Part shown: positions 43,325 to 52,056 of the stretch, one piece after another
How the letters are laid out: every line of letters begins with the position of its first letter
Numbering within the stretch: position 1 is the stretch's first letter
Assembly (NCBI RefSeq): GCF_021390195.1
Contig: NZ_CP090003.1
Location: 3,493,501-3,557,500 of the forward strand
Length of the DNA stretch: 64,000 bases
Reading direction: 5' to 3'
From: Flagellimonas sp. CMM7
GTDB taxonomy: Bacteria; Bacteroidota; Bacteroidia; Flavobacteriales; Flavobacteriaceae
Translations under genes and position numbers: made by a program
Notes under the pieces: generated by a model
Database searches by the model: none
What the model saw: only the letters and a program-made list of their open reading frames with translations
What the model was told of the DNA's origin: nothing

Positions 43325-44356
43325 ATGACAAAAGCAGCCATAATTATTGCAGTAGTATTAGCAATTGGGTGTTCCTCCAAAGAGAAATCAGCCAATTATA
43401 CAACCGTTGAAATAGAGACAATCTTCAGAGATTCGATAAGTATTAGGGCCATTGAGTTTTTAGATACCAAAACACTGGCATTTGCTGGAAGCAATGGGGT
43501 ATATGGTTCTGTTGATACCAGAACAAATAAGGTTCGAACCAATATTCAAAAATTTGATTCCATATCTCCAGAATTTAGAGCTGTAGCTCACACAAAAACA
43601 GACTTTTTTATGCTTTCGGTAGCTAGTCCCGCTTTATTATATAAAACAGGAGAAAGTGGACAGATGGAATTGGTGTATAAAGAGGAAGGTGAAGGTGTTT
43701 TCTATGATGCTATGAAATTTTGGAACGATAGGGAAGGGATAGCAATAGGAGATAGCATGCAAGGGTGCCTATCTATAATCATAACTAGAGACGGAGGTAG
43801 TAGTTGGACCAAACTTTCTTGTAATGTTTTGCCAAAAGCAAAAGAGGGCGAAGGGGCATTTGCCGCAAGCAACACCAATATTGAAATTATTGGTGATAAG
43901 GTATGGGTAGTTTCCACTTCTGGTACTGTTTATTCTTCCTCAGATAAAGGCCATTCCTGGGGAGTACAACAAACACCAATATTGAGTGGAGAACCAACTG
44001 AAGGCATTTATTCTGTCGATTTTTATGATGAAAAATTGGGTTTTGCAATAGGAGGAGATTATTTAAAGCCTACGGCCAATGCAGAAAACAAAATTATAAC
44101 TACTGATGGTGGAAAAAAATGGAATCTTATTGCAGATGGAAAGGAGCCGAGTTATAAAAGTTGCGTGCAATTTATTCCTAATTCTGGTGGAAAGGATATT
44201 GTTGCCGTTGGGTTTACAGGAATTTCATATTCAAATGATCAAGGGGAAACATGGAAACCATTGAGCGAAGAAGGTTTTTATACCATTCGCTTTTTGAATG
44301 ATTCTGTAGCTTATGCTGCTGGGAAACATAAGATTGCAAGATTAGTGTTCAAATGA
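43325..44356 (+). CDS. YCF48/BNR-repeat lipoprotein
   Basis: A 343-residue lipoprotein (lipobox VLAIGC, Cys at about residue 16 from this start). It carries Asp-box repeats (ITRDGGSSWTKLSC, SSSDKGHSWGVQQT, TTDGGKKWNLIADG, SNDQGETWKPLSEEG) of the photosystem II assembly factor YCF48-like/BNR propeller fold. Annotated relatives are called oxidoreductase or photosystem-like proteins without evidence; the function is unknown. I use ATG 43325 (MTKAAIII); a TTG at 43307 would add six residues before the signal peptide. It may share architecture with the large propeller protein at 6356-9562, though they differ in length. Confidence 0.88.
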   Translation: MTKAAIIIAVVLAIGCSSKEKSANYTTVEIETIFRDSISIRAIEFLDTKTLAFAGSNGVYGSVDTRTNKVRTNIQKFDSISPEFRAVAHTKTDFFMLSVASPALLYKTGESGQMELVYKEEGEGVFYDAMKFWNDREGIAIGDSMQGCLSIIITRDGGSSWTKLSCNVLPKAKEGEGAFAASNTNIEIIGDKVWVVSTSGTVYSSSDKGHSWGVQQTPILSGEPTEGIYSVDFYDEKLGFAIGGDYLKPTANAENKIITTDGGKKWNLIADGKEPSYKSCVQFIPNSGGKDIVAVGFTGISYSNDQGETWKPLSEEGFYTIRFLNDSVAYAAGKHKIARLVFK

Positions 44357-44380
44357 AAAAGCGACGATTTTATCGTCGCT
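44356..44380. terminator. Terminator between convergent genes (likely serving both)
   Basis: Perfect stem AGCGACGA / TCGTCGCT (44360-44367, 44373-44380) with a 5-nt loop; five A on plus before it give a T-run on minus. The better T-run serves the leftward gene at 44406-44756. Confidence 0.85.
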
Positions 44381-44405
44381 CTTCAACAAAAAACAACCAA
44401 ACCAA

Positions 44406-44756
44406 CTAAACGTTTACCACTACGTAATTTCTACCAGTTTTCTTGTACCAGATACCTCTGTATTTATAGAGTTTTCTTCCATTGACCACAACAATTTTTC
44501 TGCTTCTAGGAAGTCTTTTTACTTTAATTCCTACTGGTGCAGCACATACAATGTAATTTTTGTTTCGTGCTTTATACCATACTCCGTCTGCGAAATAGAA
44601 ATTAGTTTTATTATGGACAACTACTTTGGGTTTAGTGACCTTTGTTACGACCGTCCCATGTTTTGGGTATACGCGAACAACTGTTCGTTGTGCGTTTGTA
44701 ATAAGCATACCACCTAAAAGTGCCATTGTAACCAATATTGTTTTTAAAGTTTTCAT
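44406..44756 (-). CDS. Small exported basic repeat protein (DUF6515-like)
   Basis: A 116-residue exported protein (signal ending LITNAQ). The mature part is strongly basic and contains two related units: YFADGVWYKARNKNYIVCA (about residues 53-71) and YKYRGIWYKKTGRNYVVVNV (about 97-116), each with GxWYKxxxxNYxV. This resembles the DUF6515 group (I recall patterns like GVWY and YVVV) but is not verified. The repeats may mediate self-association or binding to cell-surface polymers; unproven. Singleton with terminators on both sides. Confidence 0.68.
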   Translation of the reverse strand: MKTLKTILVTMALLGGMLITNAQRTVVRVYPKHGTVVTKVTKPKVVVHNKTNFYFADGVWYKARNKNYIVCAAPVGIKVKRLPRSRKIVVVNGRKLYKYRGIWYKKTGRNYVVVNV

Positions 44757-44815
44757 ACTATTTGTTTTAATGGTTTTCTTGTAGTATGACTTTAGTATTG
44801 GAAGAAGGTTTAATT

Positions 44816-44842
44816 AGAAAAGGAGCCGAAAGGCTCCTTTTT
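44816..44842. terminator. Bidirectional-looking terminator after the sigma operon
   Basis: Perfect stem AAAAGGAGCC / GGCTCCTTTT with a GAAA loop (stem 44818-44827, 44832-44841), T- and A-runs on both sides. It ends the leftward three-gene sigma operon, and its position 60 bp upstream of the 44406-44756 gene isolates that gene. Confidence 0.9.
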
Positions 44843-44866
44843 AATGTATTTTATCGAGTTTTGGTT

Positions 44867-45310
44867 TTATCCACCACCCATTTTACGCTTTCTGTACTGC
44901 TGTAGCAATCGCTTTTTAAAATCTTCTTCTGCTTTTAGGAGCAGCAGGGTCTTTTTTGGTGGAATCACTTTTCTGATTTTTGCAATAAAATCTTTTTGTG
45001 CATCATACTTCTTTTTATGTAGCGCGATATATTTATCCAATAGTTCAGAAGTTTCTTCTTCAGACATACTTTCAAGTAGTGCGGCCTGTGATTTTAATTC
45101 TATCCGCTCATTACGCCTAATTCCTCCCAATATTTTTTCATGTTCATTATAAATAGGCCAAAACGATTGTGCTTCTTCGCTGGTCAGGTTCAATCGCTCT
45201 GTGATAAAAGCCACCTTTAATGTTTTTATGCGTTCCCTACCTGGGCCTTGGCCATAAAACCAAGTTGCGCTCATCATGAGCATGGATAGTATGAGTAGTC
45301 TTTTATTCAT
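44867..45310 (-). CDS. Spy/CpxP-like periplasmic protein (sensor of ECF sigma, annotated)
   Basis: A 147-residue exported protein (signal ending WFYGQG). The mature part is all helical and charged: FITERLNLTSEEAQSFWPIYNEHEK, then EERIELK..., and a long Lys-rich helix to the end with a C-terminal MGGG tail. The helix-rich layout with a NLTSEEAQ-type turn resembles the LTXXQ/Spy-CpxP family. Bacteroidota relatives are often annotated as sensors of ECF-type sigma factors. It overlaps the anti-sigma-like gene by 8 bp. It may sense envelope damage and control the sigma factor, by analogy only. Confidence 0.8.
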   Translation of the reverse strand: MNKRLLILSMLMMSATWFYGQGPGRERIKTLKVAFITERLNLTSEEAQSFWPIYNEHEKILGGIRRNERIELKSQAALLESMSEEETSELLDKYIALHKKKYDAQKDFIAKIRKVIPPKKTLLLLKAEEDFKKRLLQQYRKRKMGGG

Positions 45311-45815
45311 AATAGTTGTAATCTAAATTTAAATCCTCAATATCCTCTACATTTTCATCTAGATATTCAAGGATGTTTTCTTCTTCCAGAGTATTGTCTA
45401 ATACATCATTTATTTCTAAACTATTTAAGGACACTACTTCTGCTATTTCGTAAGTGCTCAAATCAAGTTCTGTTGTTTCAAAATAGGCATCTATTTCTGT
45501 ACTGGCCAAATCTTCAAATGTTATGGTTGTATCTGTTTTCCATGTTACGCCAAAAATCAAAATAAATATAGCAGCAATTGCTGCAGCACTGTAATAGAAT
45601 TTTTTGTGGGATTTTAGTTGAACAACTTTCACCTCTTTTGGCTCCACCTTAAAAGAGTCAAAATACCCTTCCGGAACGCCAAAACCATCAGATTTTGGAA
45701 TTATCGATTCTGCTTGTTCATTTTCTTCATCGTTAATTTTGTCCATGAGCCGCTCATGGAAACTGTCAAAGTAACCTTCAGGGGTTTTGAATTTATTTTT
45801 GTGGTCCTTTTTCAT
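45303..45815 (-). CDS. Membrane-anchored anti-sigma-like protein with PEGYFDSF repeats
   Basis: A 170-residue protein (start ATG 45815; GTG 45839 would extend it by 8). The N-terminus has two copies of the word PEGYFDSF (residues about 11-18 and 48-55), followed by one transmembrane helix (AAAIAAIFILIFGVTW, about 78-93) and a very acidic C-terminal region (Asp/Glu rich, ending YNYYE). The layout (cytosolic N-terminus, one membrane span, outer domain) and the place between a sigma gene and a periplasmic helical protein fit an anti-sigma factor. No ZAS zinc motif (HxxxCxxC) is present, so it would be a distinct type. The PEGYFD words are common in Bacteroidota proteins next to sigma genes. Confidence 0.68.
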   Translation of the reverse strand: MKKDHKNKFKTPEGYFDSFHERLMDKINDEENEQAESIIPKSDGFGVPEGYFDSFKVEPKEVKVVQLKSHKKFYYSAAAIAAIFILIFGVTWKTDTTITFEDLASTEIDAYFETTELDLSTYEIAEVVSLNSLEINDVLDNTLEEENILEYLDENVEDIEDLNLDYNYYE

Positions 45816-45848
45816 ACTACTACTTTGACTTTTAAACACTTAAAAGGT

Positions 45849-46391
45849 TTAATCTGCCTTAAGATACGTTTCAATTTTCTTTACTGCCAAATGATATGAA
45901 GCCTTTAAAGCTCCTACTGATGTTTCCAAGACCTCTGAGATCTCCTCATATTTCATTTCTTGAAAGTATTTCATGGTAAACACCAATTTTTGCTTATCTG
46001 GAAGCGTAGCCATAGCTTGCTGCAATTTTAGTTGAATTTCATCACCTTCAAAATAAACATCGGATTGTAAATTCTGTACCAGTGAAACTCTTAGCTCTTC
46101 ATCACTTATTCCCATTTTTTTTGACTTCTGTTTCAAAAAAGTCAGGGATTCATTGGTAGCGATACGATACATCCAAGAATACAGTTTGCTATCTCCTTTA
46201 AAACCTTCAATGTTTTTATACACTTTTATAAAGGTATTTTGTAGCACATCATCCGCATCGTCATGATTCAGAACAATTCTTCGTATATGCCAATACAAAC
46301 GCTCTTTGTAAGTGTTTACCAACACTTCAAAGGCCTTTGCTTGGCTTTTTTTTTGTTTTAGTTTGTCGACTAAGGCTTCCTCAGCAATCAA
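45849..46391 (-). CDS. ECF-type RNA polymerase sigma factor
   Basis: A 180-residue sigma factor with region 2 (LVNTYKERLYWHIRRIV, then DADDVLQNTFIKVYKN and SKLYSWMYRIATNESLTFLKQK) and region 4 with a helix-turn-helix (LQQAMATLPDKQKLVFTMKYFQEMKYEEISEVLETSVGALKASYHLAVKKIETYL). The start shown is a TTG; no ATG lies upstream in frame for a good distance and the first internal ATG would remove region 2, so a TTG start is likely. It leads a three-gene operon with the anti-sigma-like protein and the Spy-like protein. It may control an envelope stress response. Confidence 0.9.
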   Translation of the reverse strand: MIAEEALVDKLKQKKSQAKAFEVLVNTYKERLYWHIRRIVLNHDDADDVLQNTFIKVYKNIEGFKGDSKLYSWMYRIATNESLTFLKQKSKKMGISDEELRVSLVQNLQSDVYFEGDEIQLKLQQAMATLPDKQKLVFTMKYFQEMKYEEISEVLETSVGALKASYHLAVKKIETYLKAD

Positions 46392-46440
46392 TTGTTCTTA
46401 CAATTTGGTGCTTTGACTCTGTTTTTATGAAAAGGTTTAA

Positions 46441-48267
46441 CTATACAGTAAAAGACTGCATTTCAACCAGTTTTTTGTAGCCTTTTTTAGATTTCATGAG
46501 CTCGTCATGTGTACCTTGCTCCACAATTTTTCCTTTACTGAGCACAACTATGGAATCCGCATTTTGAATGGTGGAAAGTCTATGTGCAATAACTATGGAG
46601 GTTCTGTTCTGCATCATTTTTTCCAATGCATCTTGCACCAAACGTTCACTTTCGGTATCCAAGGCTGAAGTAGCTTCATCCAAAATCATAATGGGAGGGT
46701 TCTTCAGTACTGCCCTTGCAATGGAAAGTCTTTGTTTTTGGCCACCACTTAATTTATTACCGCTATCTCCTATATTGGTATTATAACCATTTGGAAGCTC
46801 CATAATATAATCGTGGGCATTGGCAACTTTGGCTGCCGCTATAATTTCATCATCCGTTGCGCCTTCTTTTCCTAGACCAATATTGTTTTTGACGGTATCA
46901 TTGAACAAAATGGAATCTTGAGTTACTAGTCCCATTAAGCCACGAAGCGATTTTTTAGTGATATCCTTGATATTTGTATTATCTATTAAGATTTCCCCTT
47001 CGTTTACATCATAAAAACGAGTAACCAAATTGGCTATGGTACTTTTTCCACTACCTGATTGCCCCACAAGTGCTACGGTATGTCCTTTTTTAACTTTGAG
47101 GTTAAATCCTTCCAGAACATAGTCATCTTCATACTTGAATGAAATATCTTTTATGGCAATATCACCTGTAAAATCTGTTTTCTCAATTGAATTTTTGCTG
47201 TCGGCAATTGGATTTTCAGATTCCAATATTTGCAAAACCCTTTCTGCAGCTGCATTCCCTTTCTTAACAGCATAGGATGCTTTGCTAATTGCTTTTGCTG
47301 GTGTTAAAATATTATAGGCAAGACCCATATAGGCAATAAAAGATGAGGCATCTAGGTTTTTTTCAATTAAAACCATTCGACCTCCAAACCATAGAAGTAT
47401 TCCTATGACGAGAATACCTAAAAATTCACCTGTAGGAGATGCCAAATTTTGCCTGTTCAATAATGTATTGGAGAATTTAAAGAACCGATTAGTAGATTTT
47501 TTAAAGGTGCTGAAAAACCTAGATTCAGCATTAAAAGCTTTAATGACCCTTAAACCTCCAAGGGTTTCTTCTACTATGGAAAGAAATTCCCCTTGTTCTT
47601 TTTGCACTTTGTCAGATTTCCTTTTTAGAGATTTTCCAATTCTTGAAATTAGCATACCTGCAATTGGGATAAAGACAAAAACAAAAATGGTCAACTTTAC
47701 ACTGATTAAAAACATTACAATAATCGTGAAAAGGATGGTAAGTGGCTCTCTTACAATTAATTCTAAAATGGAGAGAAACGAATGTTGAATTTCCAGTACA
47801 TCTGACGTTATTCTGGCAATTGTATCTCCTTTCCTTTTTTCAGAAAAATAGGAGATGGGCAAATCAACTATTTTTTTATACATTTTATTTCTAATGTCCT
47901 TTAATGCTCCATTTCGTAAGAAGGTGATAAAGTACATTGCCAAGTAGTTGAAAATGTTTTTAAGTAAGAAAAGAGCTAGTACCAAACCAACAACCAATAC
48001 AAGACCTTTCATTGGCTCATCACCAGAATATTGGGTTACTTGATAGTTCATGTACTCCATGAAATAATCTTTAGCTTTTCCTATGCCTTCAAAAACTGGA
48101 GGTTCGTTCATTTGTTTGGTTTTGTCAAACAACACATTCAGCATTGGAATCAACGCTGCAAAGGAAAGCGCACTGAAGAGTGCATAAAGAATATTGAAAA
48201 ATATGTTCAGAAATCCGTATTTGCGATAGGGTATAGCAAACTGGAGAATCTTTTTAAAGTAATTCAT
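46441..48267 (-). CDS. MsbA-like ABC transporter (fused permease/ATPase)
   Basis: A 608-residue half-transporter. The membrane domain covers about residues 1-330 with six spans. The ATPase has Walker A VGQSGSGKSTI, Q-loop TQDSILFND, signature LSGGQKQRLSIA and Walker B PIMILDEATSALD, followed by H-loop IVIAHRLST. Homologues move lipid A (MsbA), lipids or drugs; with no further context I call it MsbA-like. It shares a 4-bp gap with the phosphosugar mutase gene, so they are likely in one transcript. Confidence 0.9.
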   Translation of the reverse strand: MNYFKKILQFAIPYRKYGFLNIFFNILYALFSALSFAALIPMLNVLFDKTKQMNEPPVFEGIGKAKDYFMEYMNYQVTQYSGDEPMKGLVLVVGLVLALFLLKNIFNYLAMYFITFLRNGALKDIRNKMYKKIVDLPISYFSEKRKGDTIARITSDVLEIQHSFLSILELIVREPLTILFTIIVMFLISVKLTIFVFVFIPIAGMLISRIGKSLKRKSDKVQKEQGEFLSIVEETLGGLRVIKAFNAESRFFSTFKKSTNRFFKFSNTLLNRQNLASPTGEFLGILVIGILLWFGGRMVLIEKNLDASSFIAYMGLAYNILTPAKAISKASYAVKKGNAAAERVLQILESENPIADSKNSIEKTDFTGDIAIKDISFKYEDDYVLEGFNLKVKKGHTVALVGQSGSGKSTIANLVTRFYDVNEGEILIDNTNIKDITKKSLRGLMGLVTQDSILFNDTVKNNIGLGKEGATDDEIIAAAKVANAHDYIMELPNGYNTNIGDSGNKLSGGQKQRLSIARAVLKNPPIMILDEATSALDTESERLVQDALEKMMQNRTSIVIAHRLSTIQNADSIVVLSKGKIVEQGTHDELMKSKKGYKKLVEMQSFTV

Positions 48268-48271
48268 TCAC

Positions 48272-49978
48272 CTATAAATTCAGTTCGGAAAGAATACCAT
48301 CAATTTTGGTATCCAGCTGCGAATTTACGGATTTATAATCCTCCGCTTTTTCTAATTTGGTATTTGTGCTAATGTAAAACTTAACCTTAGGTTCGGTACC
48401 GCTGGGTCTTGCAGCTATTCGGGTGCCGTCTTCAGTTTCGTAGATCAATACATTGGATTTTGGCAAGTTAATTGCCTTTTCTTCGCCAGTAAGGACGTTT
48501 TTAGCAATTGAAGTATTGTAGTCTTCTATCCAAATTACTTTTGAACCTTGAACGGATTCAACTGGGTTTTCCTTAAAATCAACTAACATTTGTTTGATCT
48601 CTTCTGCGCCGCTAATTCCTTTTTTGGTCAAGGAAATCAATTTCTCTTTATAAAATCCAAAGTCGACATAGGCGTCTATTAAATTCTTGTAAAATGAACT
48701 TCCGTTCGCTTTGGCATCAGCAGCAATTTCACAAGCCAATAGGGTAGAGGTTACAGCATCTTTGTCCCGCACAAAATCACCAACCATATATCCAAAACTC
48801 TCTTCTCCACCTCCAATAAAAGTTGAATCAGGAAAATCCTTGATCATTTTGCCTATCCACTTAAAGCCTGTCAAAGCAGTTTTAAACTCAACTCCATAGG
48901 CTTTTGCCATTTGTTCCATCATTGGTGTGGAAACTATTGTGGTAGCAATGAATTCATTACCCTTGAATCCGTTTTCCTTGTATTTATCCAAAAGGAACTT
49001 GGTCATCAACACCATGGTCTGGTTTCCATTGAGCAATTCTATTTTCCCCTCCAAATTTCTTACGGCAATCCCTAATCGGTCACTATCAGGATCCGTGCCC
49101 ACAACCATGTCTGCACCAATTTCCTCCGCTTTTTTAATGGCCATTTCCAGCGCTTCAGGCTCTTCGGGGTTGGGAGATTTTACCGTAGGGAAGTTGCCAT
49201 CTGGCGTTGCCTGTTCTTCAATAATAGTCACGTTTTTATAACCGGCACGTTTTAAAACCTCTGGAATTGCTGTTATAGAAGTTCCATGAAGTGAAGTGAA
49301 GACAATTTTGAAGTTGTCTTTCTCTTTAGCGTTAAAACTTCCTTTACTTACAGATGCTTTAAAAAAGGCTTCATCTACGTCTTTATCAATTAATTTGATA
49401 AGACTTTCATTAGCTTCAAAATTGATGTCCTCAAAAGAGAGCGAATTAATTTCAGCTATAATCTCACCATCTTGAGGAGGTACTATTTGCCCGCCATCAG
49501 TCCAATATACTTTATATCCATTATATTCTGGTGGATTATGAGAAGCAGTCAAGACAATCCCAGCGTGACAATTCAAATGCTTTACTGCAAATGAAAGTTC
49601 TGGAGTGGTTCGTAATTCTGAAAACAGGAAAACCTTGATTCCGTTTGCGGATAAGATTTCAGAAACTGTTCTTGCCAAGGTATCTGAATTGTGCCTGCAA
49701 TCATATGCGATCACAACCTTGACCTCCTCTGTAGGGTATGTTCTTTTTAGATAATTACCCAAGCCTTGTGTGTTTTTTCCTAGCGTATATTTGTTGATCC
49801 TATTGGTTCCAACACCCATCATACCCCGCATTCCACCAGTACCAAATTCTAAATCCTTGTAGAATCGTTCCTTTAGTTCCTCTGTATCGTTTTCAATAAG
49901 GTTTTGAATTTCTTTCTTGGTCTCAGAATCGAAAAAATCGGTTAGCCAAGTCTGTGCGGTTGAGCGAATGGAATCCAT
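48272..49978 (-). CDS. Phosphosugar mutase (phosphoglucomutase/phosphomannomutase)
   Basis: A 568-residue alpha-D-phosphohexomutase. Active-site loop TASHNPPEYNGYKVYWTDGGQI (phosphoserine in TASHNP), metal loop GTDPDSDRLGIAV, substrate loop GGEESFGYMVGDFVRDKDAV and the C-terminal phosphate loop RPSGTEPKVKFYI are all present. Length matches the long PGM/PMM group (PgcA-like) of Bacteroidota and Firmicutes. It interconverts sugar-1-phosphates and sugar-6-phosphates for cell-envelope and storage sugars. It sits 4 bp before the ABC transporter gene and 57 bp after the glycosyltransferase gene. Confidence 0.92.
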   Translation of the reverse strand: MDSIRSTAQTWLTDFFDSETKKEIQNLIENDTEELKERFYKDLEFGTGGMRGMMGVGTNRINKYTLGKNTQGLGNYLKRTYPTEEVKVVIAYDCRHNSDTLARTVSEILSANGIKVFLFSELRTTPELSFAVKHLNCHAGIVLTASHNPPEYNGYKVYWTDGGQIVPPQDGEIIAEINSLSFEDINFEANESLIKLIDKDVDEAFFKASVSKGSFNAKEKDNFKIVFTSLHGTSITAIPEVLKRAGYKNVTIIEEQATPDGNFPTVKSPNPEEPEALEMAIKKAEEIGADMVVGTDPDSDRLGIAVRNLEGKIELLNGNQTMVLMTKFLLDKYKENGFKGNEFIATTIVSTPMMEQMAKAYGVEFKTALTGFKWIGKMIKDFPDSTFIGGGEESFGYMVGDFVRDKDAVTSTLLACEIAADAKANGSSFYKNLIDAYVDFGFYKEKLISLTKKGISGAEEIKQMLVDFKENPVESVQGSKVIWIEDYNTSIAKNVLTGEEKAINLPKSNVLIYETEDGTRIAARPSGTEPKVKFYISTNTKLEKAEDYKSVNSQLDTKIDGILSELNL

Positions 49979-50035
49979 ATAATATAGCTAAGTTTTATGC
50001 TTTTAAAAGTACGAAGAATCTGTATTTGATGCCTG

Positions 50036-50983
50036 CTAAATATTAATTTTATTGGAGATAGTGTAGCGGGTATCGTTTTTTCTAGAGCGTACCAGAATCT
50101 CACCTAAAAAACCAGCTAAAAAGAACTGTGTTCCAATTATCATGGCGGTCAATGCAATATAGAATTGCGGACGTTGTGTAATCAATCTTCCGGTGGGGTT
50201 TAAAAATAATTTGTCTACACCTAAATATATGGAGAACCCAAGGCCAACTATAAACATAAGCACGCCCAAGGCACCAAAGAGGTGCATAGGTTGTTTTCCA
50301 AATTTTGAAACAAACCAGATGGTAATTAAATCTAGAAATCCATTAATGAAACGTTCAGCTCCAAATTTGGTAGTTCCATATTTTCTTGCTTGATGCTGCA
50401 CAACTTTCTCTGTGATTTTAGAAAAACCAGCATTTTTAGCTAGTACTGGAATGTAGCGATGCATATCTCCTGAAACTTCAATGCTTTTTACCACATCATT
50501 TTTAAATGCCTTTAGTCCACAATTAAAATCGTGCAGTTTTACACCGGATGTTCTTCTAGCTGCCCAGTTGAAGAGTTTTGAGGGCATGTTTTTGGTGATA
50601 ATGGAATCATAACGCTTCTTTTTCCATCCAGATACAACATGGTTACCATCTTCCTTAATTAACTTATACAACTCTGGAATCTCTTCTGGGTTATCTTGTA
50701 AATCTGCATCCATGGTAATGACTACATCACCTTGAGCGGCTTTAAAACCTGCATGCAGGGCTTGGGATTTTCCAAAATTTTTCAAAAATTGAATCCCTTT
50801 TATATGGTTATTTTTTGCAGAAAGTTCCTCAATGGTTTTCCAAGAACCGTCAGTGCTGCCATCATCAATAAAAATGACCTCATATAAAAAATGATTGGAC
50901 TGCATAACTTTTGCAATCCAATCATGGAGTTCTATAAGTGATTCTTGTTCGTTAAGTAAAGGGATTACAATGGAAATTTGCAT
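50036..50983 (-). CDS. Family 2 glycosyltransferase (polyprenyl-phosphate sugar transferase-like)
   Basis: A 315-residue membrane GT2. The catalytic domain has VIPLLNEQESL, FIDDGSTDGSW and MDADLQDNPEE (metal DxD), followed by KAFKNDVVKS and two C-terminal transmembrane helices (about 230-285). This layout is that of DPM/GtrB-type enzymes that transfer a sugar from UDP or GDP to undecaprenyl phosphate. The donor cannot be read. It is next to the phosphosugar mutase and MsbA-like genes, consistent with envelope assembly. Confidence 0.9.
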   Translation of the reverse strand: MQISIVIPLLNEQESLIELHDWIAKVMQSNHFLYEVIFIDDGSTDGSWKTIEELSAKNNHIKGIQFLKNFGKSQALHAGFKAAQGDVVITMDADLQDNPEEIPELYKLIKEDGNHVVSGWKKKRYDSIITKNMPSKLFNWAARRTSGVKLHDFNCGLKAFKNDVVKSIEVSGDMHRYIPVLAKNAGFSKITEKVVQHQARKYGTTKFGAERFINGFLDLITIWFVSKFGKQPMHLFGALGVLMFIVGLGFSIYLGVDKLFLNPTGRLITQRPQFYIALTAMIIGTQFFLAGFLGEILVRSRKNDTRYTISNKINI

Positions 50984-51024
50984 TGTTCATTTCTGGAATT
51001 CCCTTCAAAAATAGTATTTTTTGT

Positions 51025-51543
51025 TTAGTATGCGGGTTTGGCTTTTTTCAGAATTAAACCACTAATCAATCCTAAAACAAGTCCAATTAGGATGTTTAAT
51101 ATCAAAAGAACAGGATATCCCATCCACCAGAACTTTAAGCTCTGGTCTTTTTGTACATTAAATTGTTCTTGGGTAATTTCCCCACTTTCCAGCGCCGGAC
51201 CTAAGCGTGCATCCATGATTTTGGAAGGTGCATCTGGGTCTATTGCGTTTACTAAGACAAGATTGTATACTATTGCAATAATTGCAGATATTAATGCAAT
51301 GCCAGCGCCAATTTTTAAAGCTTGGCTAAGGGTCAAAAAACCTTCATTGGCTTTTCTAAAGTTAGAAATACCAATAAAAGTAACGATTGCAGCAAGTACA
51401 ATACCAATGATCATAAGTGCGGGACTTTGTGAAGTGTGCATGTCTTGAGTATATAGCATTATTCCAAATACCACTGATACCAATCCCAGTATTAGGCCAT
51501 AGTTAAGGGAAAATTTTCCCGTTTTTGGTTGATTTTCTTCCAT
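51025..51543 (-). CDS. DUF4199 membrane protein
   Basis: A 172-residue protein with four predicted transmembrane helices (about residues 13-28, 38-58, 74-98 and 146-166). The pattern fits the DUF4199 family, which is widespread in Bacteroidota: N-terminal GLILGLVSVVFG and the soluble acidic loop DPDAPSKIMDARLGPALESGEITQEQF between spans 3 and 4. Function unknown. It is 41 bp upstream of the GT2 gene in the same direction, with which DUF4199 genes commonly sit. Confidence 0.85.
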   Translation of the reverse strand: MEENQPKTGKFSLNYGLILGLVSVVFGIMLYTQDMHTSQSPALMIIGIVLAAIVTFIGISNFRKANEGFLTLSQALKIGAGIALISAIIAIVYNLVLVNAIDPDAPSKIMDARLGPALESGEITQEQFNVQKDQSLKFWWMGYPVLLILNILIGLVLGLISGLILKKAKPAY

Positions 51544-51641
51544 TTTATTTAAAATTTATTGTTGATTGTAGCTTGTTAGTGAGTAACATAAAAGTTTTGT
51601 TACACTCAAAGGTATATTTTTTCTTTTTCACCATAATTAGG

Positions 51642-51671
51642 TTGGAATTATCAAAGAAATTATTAAATTTG
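51642..51671 (+). promoter_or_regulatory. Promoter of rpmE2
   Basis: TTG (51642-51644), 19-nt spacer, TAAATTTG (51664-51671): an exact Bacteroidota promoter 35 bp before the gene. Confidence 0.85.
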
Positions 51672-51706
51672 CACCTCGAAAATTCTGAGATTTAAGTTTT
51701 AAGACG

Positions 51707-51976
51707 ATGAGAAAAGGTATACACCCAGAAAATTATAGATTGGTAGCTTTTAAAGATATGTCCAATGATGATGTATTTCTTACAAAATCTACTGCGGAAG
51801 CTAAAGAGACTATCACTGTTGATGGCGTTGAGTATCCTTTAGTAAAATTGGAGATATCTAGAACTTCTCACCCATATTACACAGGTAAAACCAAATTGGT
51901 CGATACTGCTGGTAGAATTGATAAGTTCAAGAACAAATACAAGAAATTCAGCAAAGAGGATAAAAGCGAAGAATAA
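51707..51976 (+). CDS. rpmE2: 50S ribosomal protein L31 type B
   Basis: An 89-residue ribosomal protein. It begins MRKGIHPENYRLVAFKDM and includes SRTSHPYYTGKTKLVDTAGRIDKFKNKYKKF. It has no cysteines, so it is the zinc-independent (C-minus) type that can replace zinc-dependent L31 under zinc limitation. Whether a C-plus paralogue exists is not visible here. Own promoter at 51642 and own terminator at 51999. Confidence 0.97.
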   Translation: MRKGIHPENYRLVAFKDMSNDDVFLTKSTAEAKETITVDGVEYPLVKLEISRTSHPYYTGKTKLVDTAGRIDKFKNKYKKFSKEDKSEE

Positions 51977-51998
51977 GCAATTTCTCTTAATAATATGG

Positions 51999-52031
51999 AA
52001 CGCCTCTGATAATTGTCAGAGGCGTTTTTTA
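51999..52031 (+). terminator. Rho-independent terminator of rpmE2
   Basis: Perfect 11-bp stem AACGCCTCTGA / TCAGAGGCGTT (51999-52009, 52016-52026) with a 6-nt loop, then TTTTTT. Confidence 0.95.
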
Positions 52032-52056
52032 TTTTTACACCATTCAAACTACAACC

